In this document: piece by piece, positions 12,401-23,009 of the stretch | How positions within the stretch are numbered: position 1 is the first letter of the stretch | How the letters are laid out: every line of letters begins with the position of its first letter | NCBI GenBank assembly: GCA_006538405.1 | Contig: BJKQ01000014.1 | Coordinates: forward strand, 1 to 64,000 | Reading direction: 5' to 3' | DNA from: Hansfordia pulvinata | Lineage: Eukaryota > Ascomycota > Sordariomycetes > Xylariales | Length of the DNA: 64,000 bases | Translations under genes and position numbers: made by a program | The notes under the pieces: model-generated | Told to the model about the DNA's origin: nothing | What the model saw: only the letters and a program-made list of their open reading frames with translations | The model's database searches: none

Positions 12401-13083
12401 AGGCCAGCTATGTTGCTCTCAAGAAGGCACTGCATGCCTTCGCGGGTATCTATGTTGGCCACGTCGTTCGGCAGCGGATCAGGGGATGGGATCTGATTGA
12501 ACATGTCGAGGAGTGACGGTTGCTCTGACTGTGTTGATCTGGAAGGTGGATCCACGCTCTCAGTCCAGGCTACGTCGCTCGGCAGCGGATCAGGGGATGG
12601 GATCCGATTGAACATGCCGAGGAGTGATGATTGTTCTGACGGTGTTGACCTGGAAGGTGGAGCCACACCCTCAATCCAGGTAGCGAATCTGAAATCCAGA
12701 GATTCCAGAAGCTTGGCCAGCGACCTTGGGAGCTTATCGTCTTGATGGTTGACGAAGTCCACGCCTTTGTTATCGTGGGGCAGCACGTAGACCCGAACAG
12801 CGCTGGGCTCGTCGGCGCGACGCGGGGTCTTCAGGGATAGCTGAATCCATTCCTTTTGCCATAGCGTTATGAAGGGCCGTATGGATGGCTGAGAAGCCAG
12901 AGAGTTTTGGCTTTCGAGAGGAAGGGAGAAGCCCAGCGGAATGTCAGTGTCTGAACGCGAGAAGAAGCGCCAATGATTGGGCTGCGCGGGCCGGGAGAGG
13001 AGTTCCGGGGAAAGCTGCTCCCAGTGAACCGGCTGATTGAGGCATCCGGCCGGGATGTATCCGTCCAGCCATGGTTGCTGCAT
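9459..13083 (-). CDS. SNF2-family (Rad5/Rad16-like) DNA-dependent ATPase/helicase
   Basis: Two exons on the minus strand: 13083-10252 and 10184-9459. The 67-bp intron starts GTAAGC, has a CTGAC branch site and ends ACAG; without splicing the frame stops 19 codons later. The product is about 1185 residues. Visible helicase motifs are I (Walker A, AEEMGTGKT at about 294-302), Ia region (TLVVVPNNLVTQW, about 414-426), II (DEGH, about 500-503), III (AVTGTPSRG) and, in exon 2, V (LLMDISQAAFGLDM) and VI (QAIGRARRISQQ). Just before motif I is a WW-like segment (GRSWYYDTVTGTVVREP). Residues about 137-210 hold a 37-residue tandem duplication. I see no RING finger, unlike Rad5/Rad16 proper, and the stretch between the two RecA lobes is poorly conserved. 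The tail is basic (KKKKKRARI), suggesting nuclear import. A chromatin or repair role follows from the family; the specific substrate is unknown. Confidence 0.88.
12461..12682 (-). repeat. 111-bp in-frame tandem duplication inside the SNF2 helicase gene
   Basis: Copy 1 is 12461-12571 and copy 2 is 12572-12682. Both contain GGCAGCGGATCAGGGGATGG. Each unit encodes 37 residues including PPSRST, SLL(G/D)MFN and IPSPDPLP. The copies differ at scattered bases, so the duplication is not recent or has been under mutation. It lies in the disordered region before the ATPase core. Confidence 0.9.
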
Positions 13084-14368
13084 GGCGCATGAGCCGCGGT
13101 GGCGCGGTGGCGCGGTGCCCTTTGCCTGCAGGCGACGGATGTTGGGGGGCGAACCAGGCTGTCACGCTGCGATAGCGCCTAGTCCATGTCTCGCGGGCGT
13201 CTCTGTCGGCCGTTGAGTATATGCAATCCAGAGTAGGTACCTCGATAATCGACCGAGCTCACATAGGCGCCGCTGACTGAGTGCGGCGCGAGTCAAAGGA
13301 GTGCAACTGATCAAGTCAGCCGGGAGTGAGGGAAAGGAAAGGAGAGGATGATAGCCTGGTGACTGCGTACTTGCCTTACTTACCTAAGCATACAGGCTGA
13401 AACAAGTCGCGTACTGTACAGTATACATACAGTGCGTAAAGAGATATGCACTGTAATGAAGCGCGCCTGGGAACTCTATCGAGGCCTGTCGAGTTGCAGA
13501 GAGACAAGAGAAAGGGGGCGCCATAGCGTGCCGTAGCTCGAAGCCACTATCCAGACCAATGTGAGTAGCATACTCAGTAGCTGACACGGTCACAGTGGCT
13601 GTTCTCGCGCGTCCCATGAGACGTGTTGCCAGGCATTGGAGTTATTGATGGACTGTGCCGAACTCCCATTGTGTTGCCCTCAACCGCTTGCGAGCCGCAC
13701 AGTAGCTGCAGCTTGCTAGAAACGTTATTCACGAGACGACATATCGAGAATCGCGTCACTCGTGAAGTGTGTCTTGGTGAAGTGACACTGCCATGTGTAT
13801 GGCTACAAATCAATTAAACATTGAATCATTGAACATAATCATGTCAAGTGCATGTGGTGTTGGGACAGGCCTGTCACGTTTAAGTACATACACCTCTAGT
13901 TGAATATGGTGGGGCTCTTGCACGTGCAACCCCTCCATCGCAACTGCCATGTGAAGTAACCCCACCACGCCTTTTCAGGCACCTACTTTTTCTTTGCCTA
14001 CATCGATCCATATCATTTTCATGCTACCAGCCCTCATTAGGTGGTATGTACTCGTAGACGGGACTCAGCTTCCTGCCCCCCCTGGAATCTCGAAGTACCC
14101 AGGTACCTGTTTCCTGCATCATGTCGCGATAGCTTCACATCCAGCCACACACTCGACTCGCGGCTGTGCTCTCTTCGCCAAATCCCCGCACTGAGGAAAT
14201 TGGACCGGCGACGGAAGTGTCCAAAATCACCTGCTTGCCCACAGCATCCGTCAACAAAGCCATGAGCTGGCGTTTCAAGACCGCCTAGTCGCCCGCGCAT
14301 CTCAGCAACGCAAGCATACTTAGCAGACATTCTCCTTCAAACTCAAGGGTTATCAAACGCCCCAAAAG
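13084..14368. other. Divergent promoter region between helicase and DUS4
   Basis: The two flanking genes point away from each other, so both promoters should lie here. Only short, unconvincing open frames are present, and I see no clear TATA box or repeat beyond a few GGTACC-type motifs (for example near 13230 and 14100). Confidence 0.6.
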
Positions 14369-15931
14369 ATGTCGTACGAGCTGCCCCCCGAGGAGGATAG
14401 CCTCTACCCCAAGCTCCAGTAAGTCAAGTCCGGCGCCGCAGCTGAGATTGTGGTAAAAAACATCCGTCGTCTCTTCCTCTTGGGTGGCTTACCGGCCGCT
14501 CTCCTCCTCTCATTACCTTGCATCGGCCTGACCTCTGTTGCTCCAGCCCTCTCAAGCTCTTCGACATCGCTGCCTCCGAGAAGCGTTACCTCTATGCCTG
14601 TGCCCCGAGTAAGTCCGACCCTGATGATGTCAAGAGACCTTGTCCTCGACCAAAGCCTCTCTCATCCTTCACACTCCCTTCTTCCACGCCCTCGCGCAAA
14701 CCACACTGACACGACTGCGGCGAAAGTGGTCCGATACAGCAAGCTCGCCTTCCGCCAGACGGTGCACGACTGGGGCACCGACCTGTGCTGGACGCCCATG
14801 ATCCTGGCCAAGGAGTTCAACCGTTCGGCCATGGCCCGCCAGAGCGACCTGAGCGTCTCGACGGCGGGGCCCCAGCCGCCCACCGTCGCCCAGTTCGGCG
14901 CCAACTCGCCCGCCGAGCTGCCCCGCGCCGCCTCCCTCGCCGCCCCCTTCGTCGGCGGCGTCGACCTCAACTGCGGCTGCCCGCAGTCCTGGGCCTGCGC
15001 CGAGACGCTCGGCGCCGCCCTCATGGAGCGCCGCGACCTCGTCCGCGACATGGTCGTCGCCACCCGCGCCCGCCTGCGCGACGACGGGTGGCGCGTCGGG
15101 CTCGAGGCCGACATGGCCAGCCCCGGGGCCGCAGCGTCAGCGTCAAGATCCGTGTTCACAAGGACCTGCGCAAGACCGTGGACTGGATCCAGACCGTCTT
15201 GGGCGACTGCAACGGAGAAGGAGGCGGCGGCGGCGGCGGTGGCGGTGGCGGGGGGACGACGATGGCGGCGGCATGGCAGCCAGCACCAAGTGGATGGGGG
15301 CAGAGGGCCGCAACGTCGACTGGCTGACCATCCATCCGCGCACCCGCAGCACGCCGTCCAGCACGCCCATCGACGTCGAGGCGCTCGAGGTGCTAACGAG
15401 CACGTTTGGCCGGCGCGTCCCCATCCTCGTCAGCGGCGACGTCTTCACCCTGTCCACGCTGCCCTACACCTCGCACCTGGTGCAGCCGACATTCAGCAGC
15501 AACAACGGCGATGCTCCAGGGATGACCATCGGTGCCACTACTAGCACCACCACCACTGCTGCTACTGCCGCTGCCGCCGCCGGGGCGACTTCGGCCCCGA
15601 ACCGCCCCGATATCCCCCACCTGCGCGGCATGATGTCCGCGCGCGCCCTGCTGGCCAACCCGGCCCTGTTCGCGGGCCACGACGCCTGCCCATGGGCGGC
15701 GGTCGACACCTTCCTGGCGCGCCACGCCCGCGCCCCCTGCCCCTCAAGCTGGCCGTGCACCACCTGTACGAGATGCTGGGCCCCGGCTACGGGCCCGAGA
15801 AGCGCGCCCTGGTCGGCCGCCGCGAGCGCGCCCAGCTCACTGGTCTGGGGAGCTGGATCGAGGTGCTCGAGTGGCTCGAGGCCCGGCGCGACGAGATTGG
15901 CGGCGCCGCCGCCCGCGGCGACCACGCCTGA
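14369..15931 (+). CDS. DUS4: tRNA-dihydrouridine synthase 4 (DUS4-like), three apparent -1 frameshifts
   Basis: Exons are 14369-14418, 14547-14608 and 14727-15931; introns of 128 and 118 bp have GTAAGT donors. Splicing rebuilds the hallmark CAPMVRYSKLAFRQ, whose Met codon is split by intron 2. TPMI and the catalytic-Cys motif VDLNCGCPQSWA follow, then SVKIRVHKDLR, LTIHPRTRS and GMMSARALLANPALF, all typical of the FMN-dependent TIM-barrel Dus family. The DUS4 subfamily reduces uridine in the tRNA D-loop (position 20a/20b in yeast). Three frame changes break the reading: near 15125 (CCCCGGGG), near 15245-15255 (GGGGGG inside a Gly-repeat tract) and near 15735 (GCCCCCTG). Each equals one missing base; together they restore the original frame. 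Two low-complexity inserts (poly-Gly about 15220-15260, Thr/Ala-rich about 15525-15595) are unusual. Assembly undercalls are more likely than a pseudogene, because the residues on both sides stay conserved. Confidence 0.85.
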
Positions 15932-17621
15932 GGGATGGAATCGCGAATATCAGGTAATCAAAGGGGGCCCTGACCGGCGCCGGCCAACTTCTCCAAAGGA
16001 CTACTCGATGGATTTGCCGAACTCGGATGGGAGCTGCGACACCTCACTCGGACTCGCCGTGCTGGTCGAGGAAGGAGAGATGCGACGGCAAAGAGCTCTC
16101 AAGCGCAATGCGGGAGGCTGGGCGAGTAACAGCGAGTCAGACGAGGTGCGCAGCCAGGGGGCGCACAAAGCTGCAACGTCGAGAGACCAAGGGTCATCTG
16201 GCAGCCATTCGCGTCGCCGTCGTTGGCAACATCCCCCCCCCCCGCCCCGACTCGCGCACCCAAGACTAGCCAGCCATCGAGGCACGGAGGCGCACGGGGA
16301 AACCTGCAGCGCGCCGCGCAAAAGACCCCTGATCCACCTGTCGAAAAGGCCTACATGAAGCTACCGAGACTGTGGGCGCGACAACACTGCCCCTCTCCGC
16401 GCCCCAGATTGCGTGTCTGTGCCGCGTTGACCCGCGTCTTTGCGGTTGAAGTTCTCCTACCAAAACGCCGATTCTGGCCAGGCGCCAGGAGGCCAACGGG
16501 AATCGAAGCCGTGCCCCCAGCTGTTACCACAGTCGACTACGCGCGATGCATGGCTGCCACTGGACCAATCACTGCAGGTATGTCGGAGTTGCGTGGCACA
16601 ATTCTCACCTGGATTGACGCGGCACGTACGGTAAATTAAACTATACTGTGAGTGCGGCTTTAAAAAGTGCGGCACTGTCATCCATCGGGCGTATAACGTG
16701 TCATAGCAGCTTAATTGTACATCCAAAGGCTCTCTTCGCGTCCTTTGCGCCTCAATACACTCGGATTGACGTCCATCCGTCCCGGTATGGTTCAGTATTC
16801 AATGCCTTGCTCAAACGCCCCCATCCATTTGTCTTGCGTGAGTATGGTTCACCTTCAGCAATGTCCGCGTCTCGAACGCCGAACCCTCAGAGATATGGCC
16901 GCAATCGGTGTGGCAACCCTGCCCCTCAGTTGGTACAACTCCAGTCGGAAGATCACTCTGTTCTCAAGTCCCGTGATTGACCTGGGTAGACTTGCAAGAT
17001 CATGACTGCGTATCACCCGTGATAGACAACGCAGTAGACGACCACAGCACGGTTTGTGGCGGTCGAGAGAAGTCGCTCTTATCACTACCCAGGCGTTGCT
17101 GTGATTTACCAGTGAAAGGTTCACGATATTCTTATGAGTCGCCGCCAAGGGATTCGCGAGAAGACGAGTCCTCGTGTCATGTGCTGCGGGACTTTTGGAC
17201 TGCCGTGCGGTGGATGTACCCAAGACGCCCAAGTCGACTGATTGCTGGAGCGACGCATGTCCATAGTCTCTGATGTGGTTTCGTAAGAAGCCGAAGGCCT
17301 TGGAGCTTGTCGAAAGGTGGAGATGGCGCAGACCTATTCGAGGAGCTCCCCATTCGCCTCACTTAGCGATTCATCGGCGTACTCTGCGGCGTCGTCCGCG
17401 TCGTAATGGCTCTGCTGGTTGTTCTCATCTAATAATTCACAGGCGTACTCTGGGGCCGTGTCGTAATGGCTCTGCTGGTCATCCTCATTCGATGACTCAC
17501 CGGCGTACTCTGCGGCTTCGTTCGGGTAGTCTTCTTCCTTATGGTACTCTTCGTGGGGTTCATATTCCTGCTGGTCCGGCCAGTCTGTGCTCCATGGCTC
17601 TGAATCTTCACAGCGCGTATC
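15932..17621. other. Convergent intergenic region
   Basis: It lies between the 3' ends of DUS4 and the cyclin gene. The open frames are unconvincing and resemble no family I know. A tRNA-like stretch near 16490-16600 was examined and rejected. Confidence 0.55.
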
Positions 17622-19209
17622 CTATTCACGAACTTCGCCTTCGTCATCGCCGTCCGAGCTGAGCCGCCGTCGTTTGGATTCCCGACCTTCTTCTTCTTCT
17701 TCTTCTGGTTGTACGCCCTCGACCCCGGGAGTGTCGGCCAGAGACTCAACACCCTTGCGCTTGACCCGCGGCGATTCGGGGCCATCGGCGCTCGTGTCCT
17801 GATGTATGTCTGGGTTATTTGCGGCCTCCTTAAGCGCCGCGTCGGAATCGCCGGGGGCCGTCTTAGCCGCCGACTCGGCAGATGCCGAGAGATCATCGAT
17901 TGTGTTTGTGGAGCCCTTAGCATTCTCGCCATTGCTGTCATGGCCATTAGCACGTGCACGAGGGCTCTGCGTGCCGCGGTCTGTCCTGGGGGTAGCATCG
18001 GCGCTGGATTCCTCGTTCCTACGGCGGGTGTTCTCCAGCTCGAACTTTGGCGATCCCGAGTAGGGGTTCTCGGCTTTGCGTAGAGGGTTCTCTCGGTAGA
18101 AATCCGAAGCAATGCGGATGGCCTGGTTGCAAGTGATCTCGTTGCCATGGACCAGTTTCCACCAGGCGTCCCCATTGATGTCGTTAATAGGCTCGTTGTT
18201 GAAGGTGCTGGAGAAGAAGACGGACGCTATCGCGATGTCGCGGGCAGACATGAGTAGGGGCAAGGGGGTCAAGCAAGAATCGTTGCAGAAGGCCCAGGCG
18301 GCGTGTCGGAGGTTCTTGTTGTGAATGATCCCCAACTGACCCAGAATGTCGTACAGTTTTTGCTGGGGGTTGTCGACCATCAAGTCGAAGGTCAGGTTCT
18401 CCAGCATGACTTCCTCATACATGAGTATGCTATCGCGCCAGCGCCAGTACTCCTTGGATTGCTCATCAACCTGGAGCTTGACGTTTTTCTGGGCGACTTT
18501 TGCGGTGGCGCAGATGATCTCACGCGTTTTTCGGCAGTTCTCCTCGGTCTTGTTGGCAAGAAACAGGGCAGTGGCGGCGATGTTCTGGAGATGACGAGCG
18601 TCAGCCTTGTTTCAAACTCATCTCAAGAAACCGCTCTGAGTGGGATGGGGGGACACCTACGTAATGATGTACGCCTCGCCTTTCGACAGAGCCGTTGGAC
18701 CTCCTCTCTTCGATTTCCATGGGGAAACGCATGTAGAAGCGGTGGAAGAAGACGCCGGCGACGTAGAGGGTCGTCTGGGGCAGCTCCAGCAGAACACCGA
18801 GCTGGTAGATGAAGTTGACGCCTTTTGCCCGGCGTAATCTCTCCTCGGCCGGAGAGATGCCTTCGAGGATGCTAGGACTGCTCGCAACCTCGTCCTCGGT
18901 GAAGATCCACTGGCTCGGAGGAGCCGAGTCGGGAACGGACGCAGCAGGCGGAGTCGACATGGCGGCGGCAGGTGTTCGGGTGCGATGGGAAAGAGGCCTG
19001 GGCGGAGAGTTGCGGGAGGTGTGTGTGGGAGGAGAGGGGACGGCAGGCGGGACGTCGCGTCGCTTGACGGGGGATTTGGAGAGGCGGAGGCTGCTGCTGG
19101 CGCTGCGCGGATTCGAGGGGTCTTGGGATGGAGCGGTATGGGGCGCGATGCCCGTCGGCAGTTGGTAGCCTTCCCGGGCTGGAGGACGGTATCGATCAAT
19201 GCTTGCCAT
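17622..19209 (-). CDS. Cyclin K/T-type cyclin (Pch1/Ctk2-like), CTD-kinase partner
   Basis: Two exons on the minus strand: 19209-18661 and 18584-17622. The 76-bp intron (GTAGGT ... CCAG) joins GVHHY to NIAATALFLANKTEENCR, restoring the cyclin box without a gap. The product is about 503 residues. A disordered Pro/Ser-rich head (1-100) is followed by a tandem cyclin fold at about 101-330, starting WIFTEDEVASSPSI and including FHRFYMRFPME, KEYWRWRDSILMYEEVML and LTFDLMVDNP. A basic, Glu-rich tail with KRKG and KRRRLSS motifs (likely nuclear) follows. Such cyclins pair with Cdk9/Ctk1-class kinases that phosphorylate the RNA polymerase II CTD. Met-84 (MSTPPAASV) is a possible alternative start. 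The choice between Pch1 and Ctk2 orthology cannot be settled by eye. Confidence 0.85.
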
Positions 19210-20294
19210 GCCCGGAGGCGGAGCAGGCTGAGAGACGCAACGCGACGGGTGACAAGTGACCCCAGAGACGGAGCGGGCCGTGTGAATGCTGGAGAGACGG
19301 GCAGGCGCCAGGGACAGTGCGGATCAGTCCGAAAGCAAGGCGATGGACGATACCGGGCTCAGAGGGTGTCTGGCGCGTGGGCGTTGTGAACAGCGGGTGA
19401 AGGGCGTTTGGGAGACTCAGAAGAGGGCAGCAGGTTGCGACCGGCGAATACGCCGCTCGGCGAGCTCGCTCGAGAGATGGCAGCAGCGCAAATCGATCAA
19501 GTTACCCGATGCAAGATACAAGAGGCGACCATGACGGATGATGCGGTGGTGCAGGGAGGGGAGACGGAGAGGTGCGAACGGTCGGCGGCCCTCGGAAGTG
19601 GTGATGACGGCAGTGGTGGTGGTGGTGGTGGTGGTGGTGGTGGTGGTGAACCGATGGCCGATGCGCTGGTCGTCAGGTAGGAAGCGGCAATCGAGCTGTT
19701 GCAAACGTCCCGTACGAGCACCAAGGTAGGTACCTGGTATCTTCAAATGTACCTCCGTTTACTGCATGTGGAGGTACCCATATCCCTACTCGGGGCCTGG
19801 CAGTTCGGGATGAGCTACGTCGGAAAAGGACTAGCACGATTATGTAAGTCCAATCTCACTGAACGGAATCCTGAAACCAAGAGACGCGAGTTCTCGTACT
19901 CGCCATCACTGCAAGTCGCGATGGCCTCTTCTCAAGTGGGGAGATTCAGCTTATAAGTATCTTACTAAATGTGACAGTGTCTTTCGTTATTCAATGCAGA
20001 TTATTCAAAAGTGAAAAGTAAAAAGACCAGTAAGAATCATGTAGATCAAGTTCATTTCTTGATTTTTTCTTAGTTTTTTTTTACAGAGAAAAATACCGCC
20101 ATGATTTTGGCTACCCATCCCTTGTCATCCAGAGCCGTGATCTTCAATGTGGTCTATTATCCTCCTGGTTGGGGTATCTATCGTCGTATTTCGCCAGCGG
20201 GTACAGACCGCGTCGCTTTTAGGGTTGCCGTGTCTTGCTTTCCAGGCAAGATGTCGCCATCATATCACGTACATGCAATGTTTCTCCGTCCTCG
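19210..20294. other. Intergenic region: cyclin promoter and PRP4 3' end
   Basis: It should hold the promoter of the cyclin gene (minus strand) and the 3' UTR of PRP4. It contains an (GGT)11 microsatellite and an A/T-rich stretch near 20040-20095. No gene is supported. Confidence 0.6.
19615..19647. repeat. (GGT)11 microsatellite
   Basis: Eleven uninterrupted GGT units, about 400 bp upstream of the cyclin start codon. The G-rich strand could form G-quadruplex-like structure. Confidence 0.9.
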
Positions 20295-22020
20295 TCACGG
20301 CGCCTCTCCGTCGTTCCGGCCCCACAGCTTGACCGTCTTGTCGTGCCCACCGCTCACGATCCACCGCCCGTCCCCGCTGACGTCCACGCTGGCCACCGGC
20401 CCCGTGTGCCCATGCAGGGTCTGTACGAGGCTCCAGTCGTCCGCCGAGAAGATGTTGACCTTCTGGTCGAAGCCGCTCGAGACGAAGAACGTCCCGGACT
20501 TCTTGGGTGTCTGCTGTGCCGCGCCACTGTCCCCTTCCGACAGCCCTGGCGGTGCCCCCAGGACCGGGTCATCCATCCCTTTGAACCACCGCAAATCCGA
20601 GACGGCGCTGCTGTGTGCCCCCACCCCCCCTGTCCGCTGCACCTTGCGCACGTCCCAGCACTTGACGAAGCCGTCGGCCGAGCCCGTCAGCACCCTGTGC
20701 CCATCCGCGCCCCAGTCGATGCCGTGGATCGGCTTGATGTGGCCGTCCTGGTGGCCGTCCAGAATCATGACGGTGCGCCCCGACCGGAGGTCCCATATCC
20801 GTCCGATACTGTCCATGCCGCCGCTCGCCAGCAGAGAGCCGTCCGTGTTGAAGCTGATAGCGAACACGCCCCGCGAGTGGCCCTCTTGGAGGAGCAGCTC
20901 TTCTTTCCTCTGCACGTCCCACAGCCGCCACGTCGTGTCCTCGGAGGCCGACGCCAGGTACCGCCCCGACGGGTGGAACTCGACTCGACAGACGCGCTGG
21001 GCGTGGCCTTGGAGCGTGCCGATGGGCGTGTCCTGGGTGAGGGACCACAGGTTGACATGGCCGTCCGCACCGCCGGACGCCAGGTTGAGCTCGCTGTCGG
21101 AGACGCCCGCCTGGGTAGCGCCGGGGAGCCACGCGATGCCGCCGATGCGGTTGTTGTGGCCGCGCAGGGTGCCGCGGACGTCCATGGATGGGATGTCGAT
21201 GAGCTTGATGGAGCCGCCCCAGTTGCCCGCGGCGACCATCTGGCCGTTGGGGGAAATCCGGGTCATGCTGACGTTGCGGTCGCCGGCGGTCTGACTGCCC
21301 TGCAGCTCAAAGGCCTGCAGGCGGTCGCGCAGCTGCTTGCGGAACTTGACGTGTGTGCGCAGAGGGATCTCGGACTCGCGCTGCTGGAAGGCGAGGCGCT
21401 GCTTGGCGCGGGGCAGGGAGAAGCGCGCCATATCCTGACGGGCTTGCAGAAGCTCCTGGCTACCGGTGGTGTAGAACTCCTCCTCCACCTCGTCGTCGTC
21501 GTCGTCGCCGGCGTCGGCCATGGCGGAGTCGGGGTCGGCATCGGGCGCGTCGGCCATAGAGACATCGTCGCCGGGCTGTGCGCTGGCTATGCTCTGCTGC
21601 TGCTGCTGCTGCTGCTGGGCGCGGGTGGTCATGAGGTCGCGCAGGCGGTCGCGGCGGTCGGCGGGGCCCTCGCCGAAGAGGGTGACGGGCTCGCCAAGGT
21701 CGCGCAGACGGGCGCGGACGCGGCCATCGTCGGTGGGCACGGCCAGGCTTGCGGCGAGGCGTTTGCGCTCGAACTGGGAGAGAAGGGCGGAGGCCTTCTC
21801 GGGGCGACGCCGGCGGCGGCGGAGGGGATGGCATAGTCCTGGTCTGTAGGCAGGTCCTCGAGGCTGATGCCGCGGTCCTGCAGAGATGGCAAGTGGTCAG
21901 AGGGTGGTGAATGAGGATGGGCGGCTACAAGGCAGAGGTTTCTGGGGAAGGGGGTGGCTGGACAGGACTCACGGCCGTGTTTTCCTCCTCGACGTACGCC
22001 TGCCGCGCCGGGTGCATCAT
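20295..22020 (-). CDS. PRP4: U4/U6 snRNP protein PRP4 (PRPF4), WD40; one apparent -1 frameshift
   Basis: Exon 1 is 22020-21973 (MMHPARQAYVEEENTA). A 95-bp intron (GTGAGT, CTGAC branch, TGCAG) leads to exon 2, 21877-20295. The N-terminal part has ISLEDLPTDQDYAIP and then the SFM/PRP4-type helix RLRDLGEPVTLFGEG. After an acidic, poly-Gln linker (eight CAG codons) and a helical stretch (LPRAKQRLAFQQRE), seven WD repeats fill the rest, for example DGHVNLWS, DTTWRLWDVQ, GRIWDLRSG and DKTVKLWG. The protein binds PRP3 on U4/U6 in the tri-snRNP. The frame of DYAIPS and that of EKASALLSQFERKRL differ by one missing base; the change lies near 21820-21835, close to a C4 run. PRP4 is essential in yeasts, so an assembly error is likely. 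The total length of about 543 residues fits the family. Confidence 0.88.
21594..21617 (-). repeat. (CTG)8 run encoding poly-Gln in PRP4
   Basis: Eight CAG codons on the minus strand encode Q8 in the linker between the SFM helix and the WD40 domain. The site is prone to length variation. Confidence 0.9.
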
Positions 22021-23009
22021 GATGGGCAACGGCAGGGCTGTGCCGGCTGTTGGGTGGGTGTTGTGGCAGCGACGACGCGCAAGTGTTGGTCGGAGGAGGG
22101 TCTATGGCGATACTGTGCTGACGGCTGGGGCAGTATCTGCGAGCGGCTTGGCTGGCGAAGTTTGCGTGCTGGTAGGTCGCGTTCCCGTGCTTCGTCAGTC
22201 GTGAGGCGATGTCGCGAGGGCCGAATGGATGTCGACATGGCAAAAAGGCCCTTTCGCCACGCCGGAGACTTGCATTGGTGTGCTCGTCGTACCTTCCCGT
22301 CGCGACCGCAAAGCTCCCGAAGTCCCCACTCGATACTTTTAGCGCTAACTCAGAAAAGCCTAGCACAGCCGAGTACTTATACTTGGCTTACATGTAATCT
22401 ACATGTACGTGCATGTGCAAGTAGATACCTAAAGGGCATGACGGGCTCTCGTACTCGTAGGTCCCTTTACTCCGTAAAGCGTGTTAAATAATGGATATAG
22501 GTAGTTTCCTATCACAAGATGGGAACTTTAAGTCCACAGAGTAGCTCTCTTACATGATGGCTGATCTACCTTCCTTACGTGTAACGAGGCTTTGAATGCA
22601 TCTTCCCTAAAATCTAACGTGGTTCAGGTAATGAATCTGGGTAGATAAGACTAGGTACGTCTATTGCACCTATGCATAATGAAATAATGAAAGGTACGGT
22701 AAGTAGCACTGTATCTACCTGGATATAAGTACCTGTCCCTTCAACGCTTCCTTGAGCACTTTGAGGCCTGGAGGTGCCCGCCTAAATGGTCCAGTCCCGA
22801 GTTACATAGGTACGTCTTGAGATTCCCTGTTGAGTCCCTCGCAGCACCCTTCAATACATGGTACCTACCACTTGAACTAACGCGAAACCGCATCGTCAGC
22901 ACAGCCGTATCTACCCAAAAACCTATCATTCTATGAAATGCAACACCCCCAGGTAAGATTGTATCCAGCATACATACTCAACACATGCTAGGCAAGTATG
23001 CAGAGAACT
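22021..23009. other. Intergenic region upstream of PRP4
   Basis: It should hold the promoter of PRP4 and the 3' UTR of the secreted-protein gene. The stretch 22440-22980 is AT-richer than its surroundings and has many GGTACC/GTACCT motifs. No gene is supported. Confidence 0.55.

Noticed and set aside
16480..16600. tRNA-like stretch on the minus strand (box A TGGTCCAGTGG and box B-like CTTCGATTCC)
   Set aside because: The T stem has a mismatch at its closing pair, the D stem cannot form, and the acceptor strands do not pair.
20235..21836. 533-codon plus-strand frame
   Set aside because: It is antisense to PRP4, whose WD repeats are unmistakable; long antisense frames are common in GC-rich exons.
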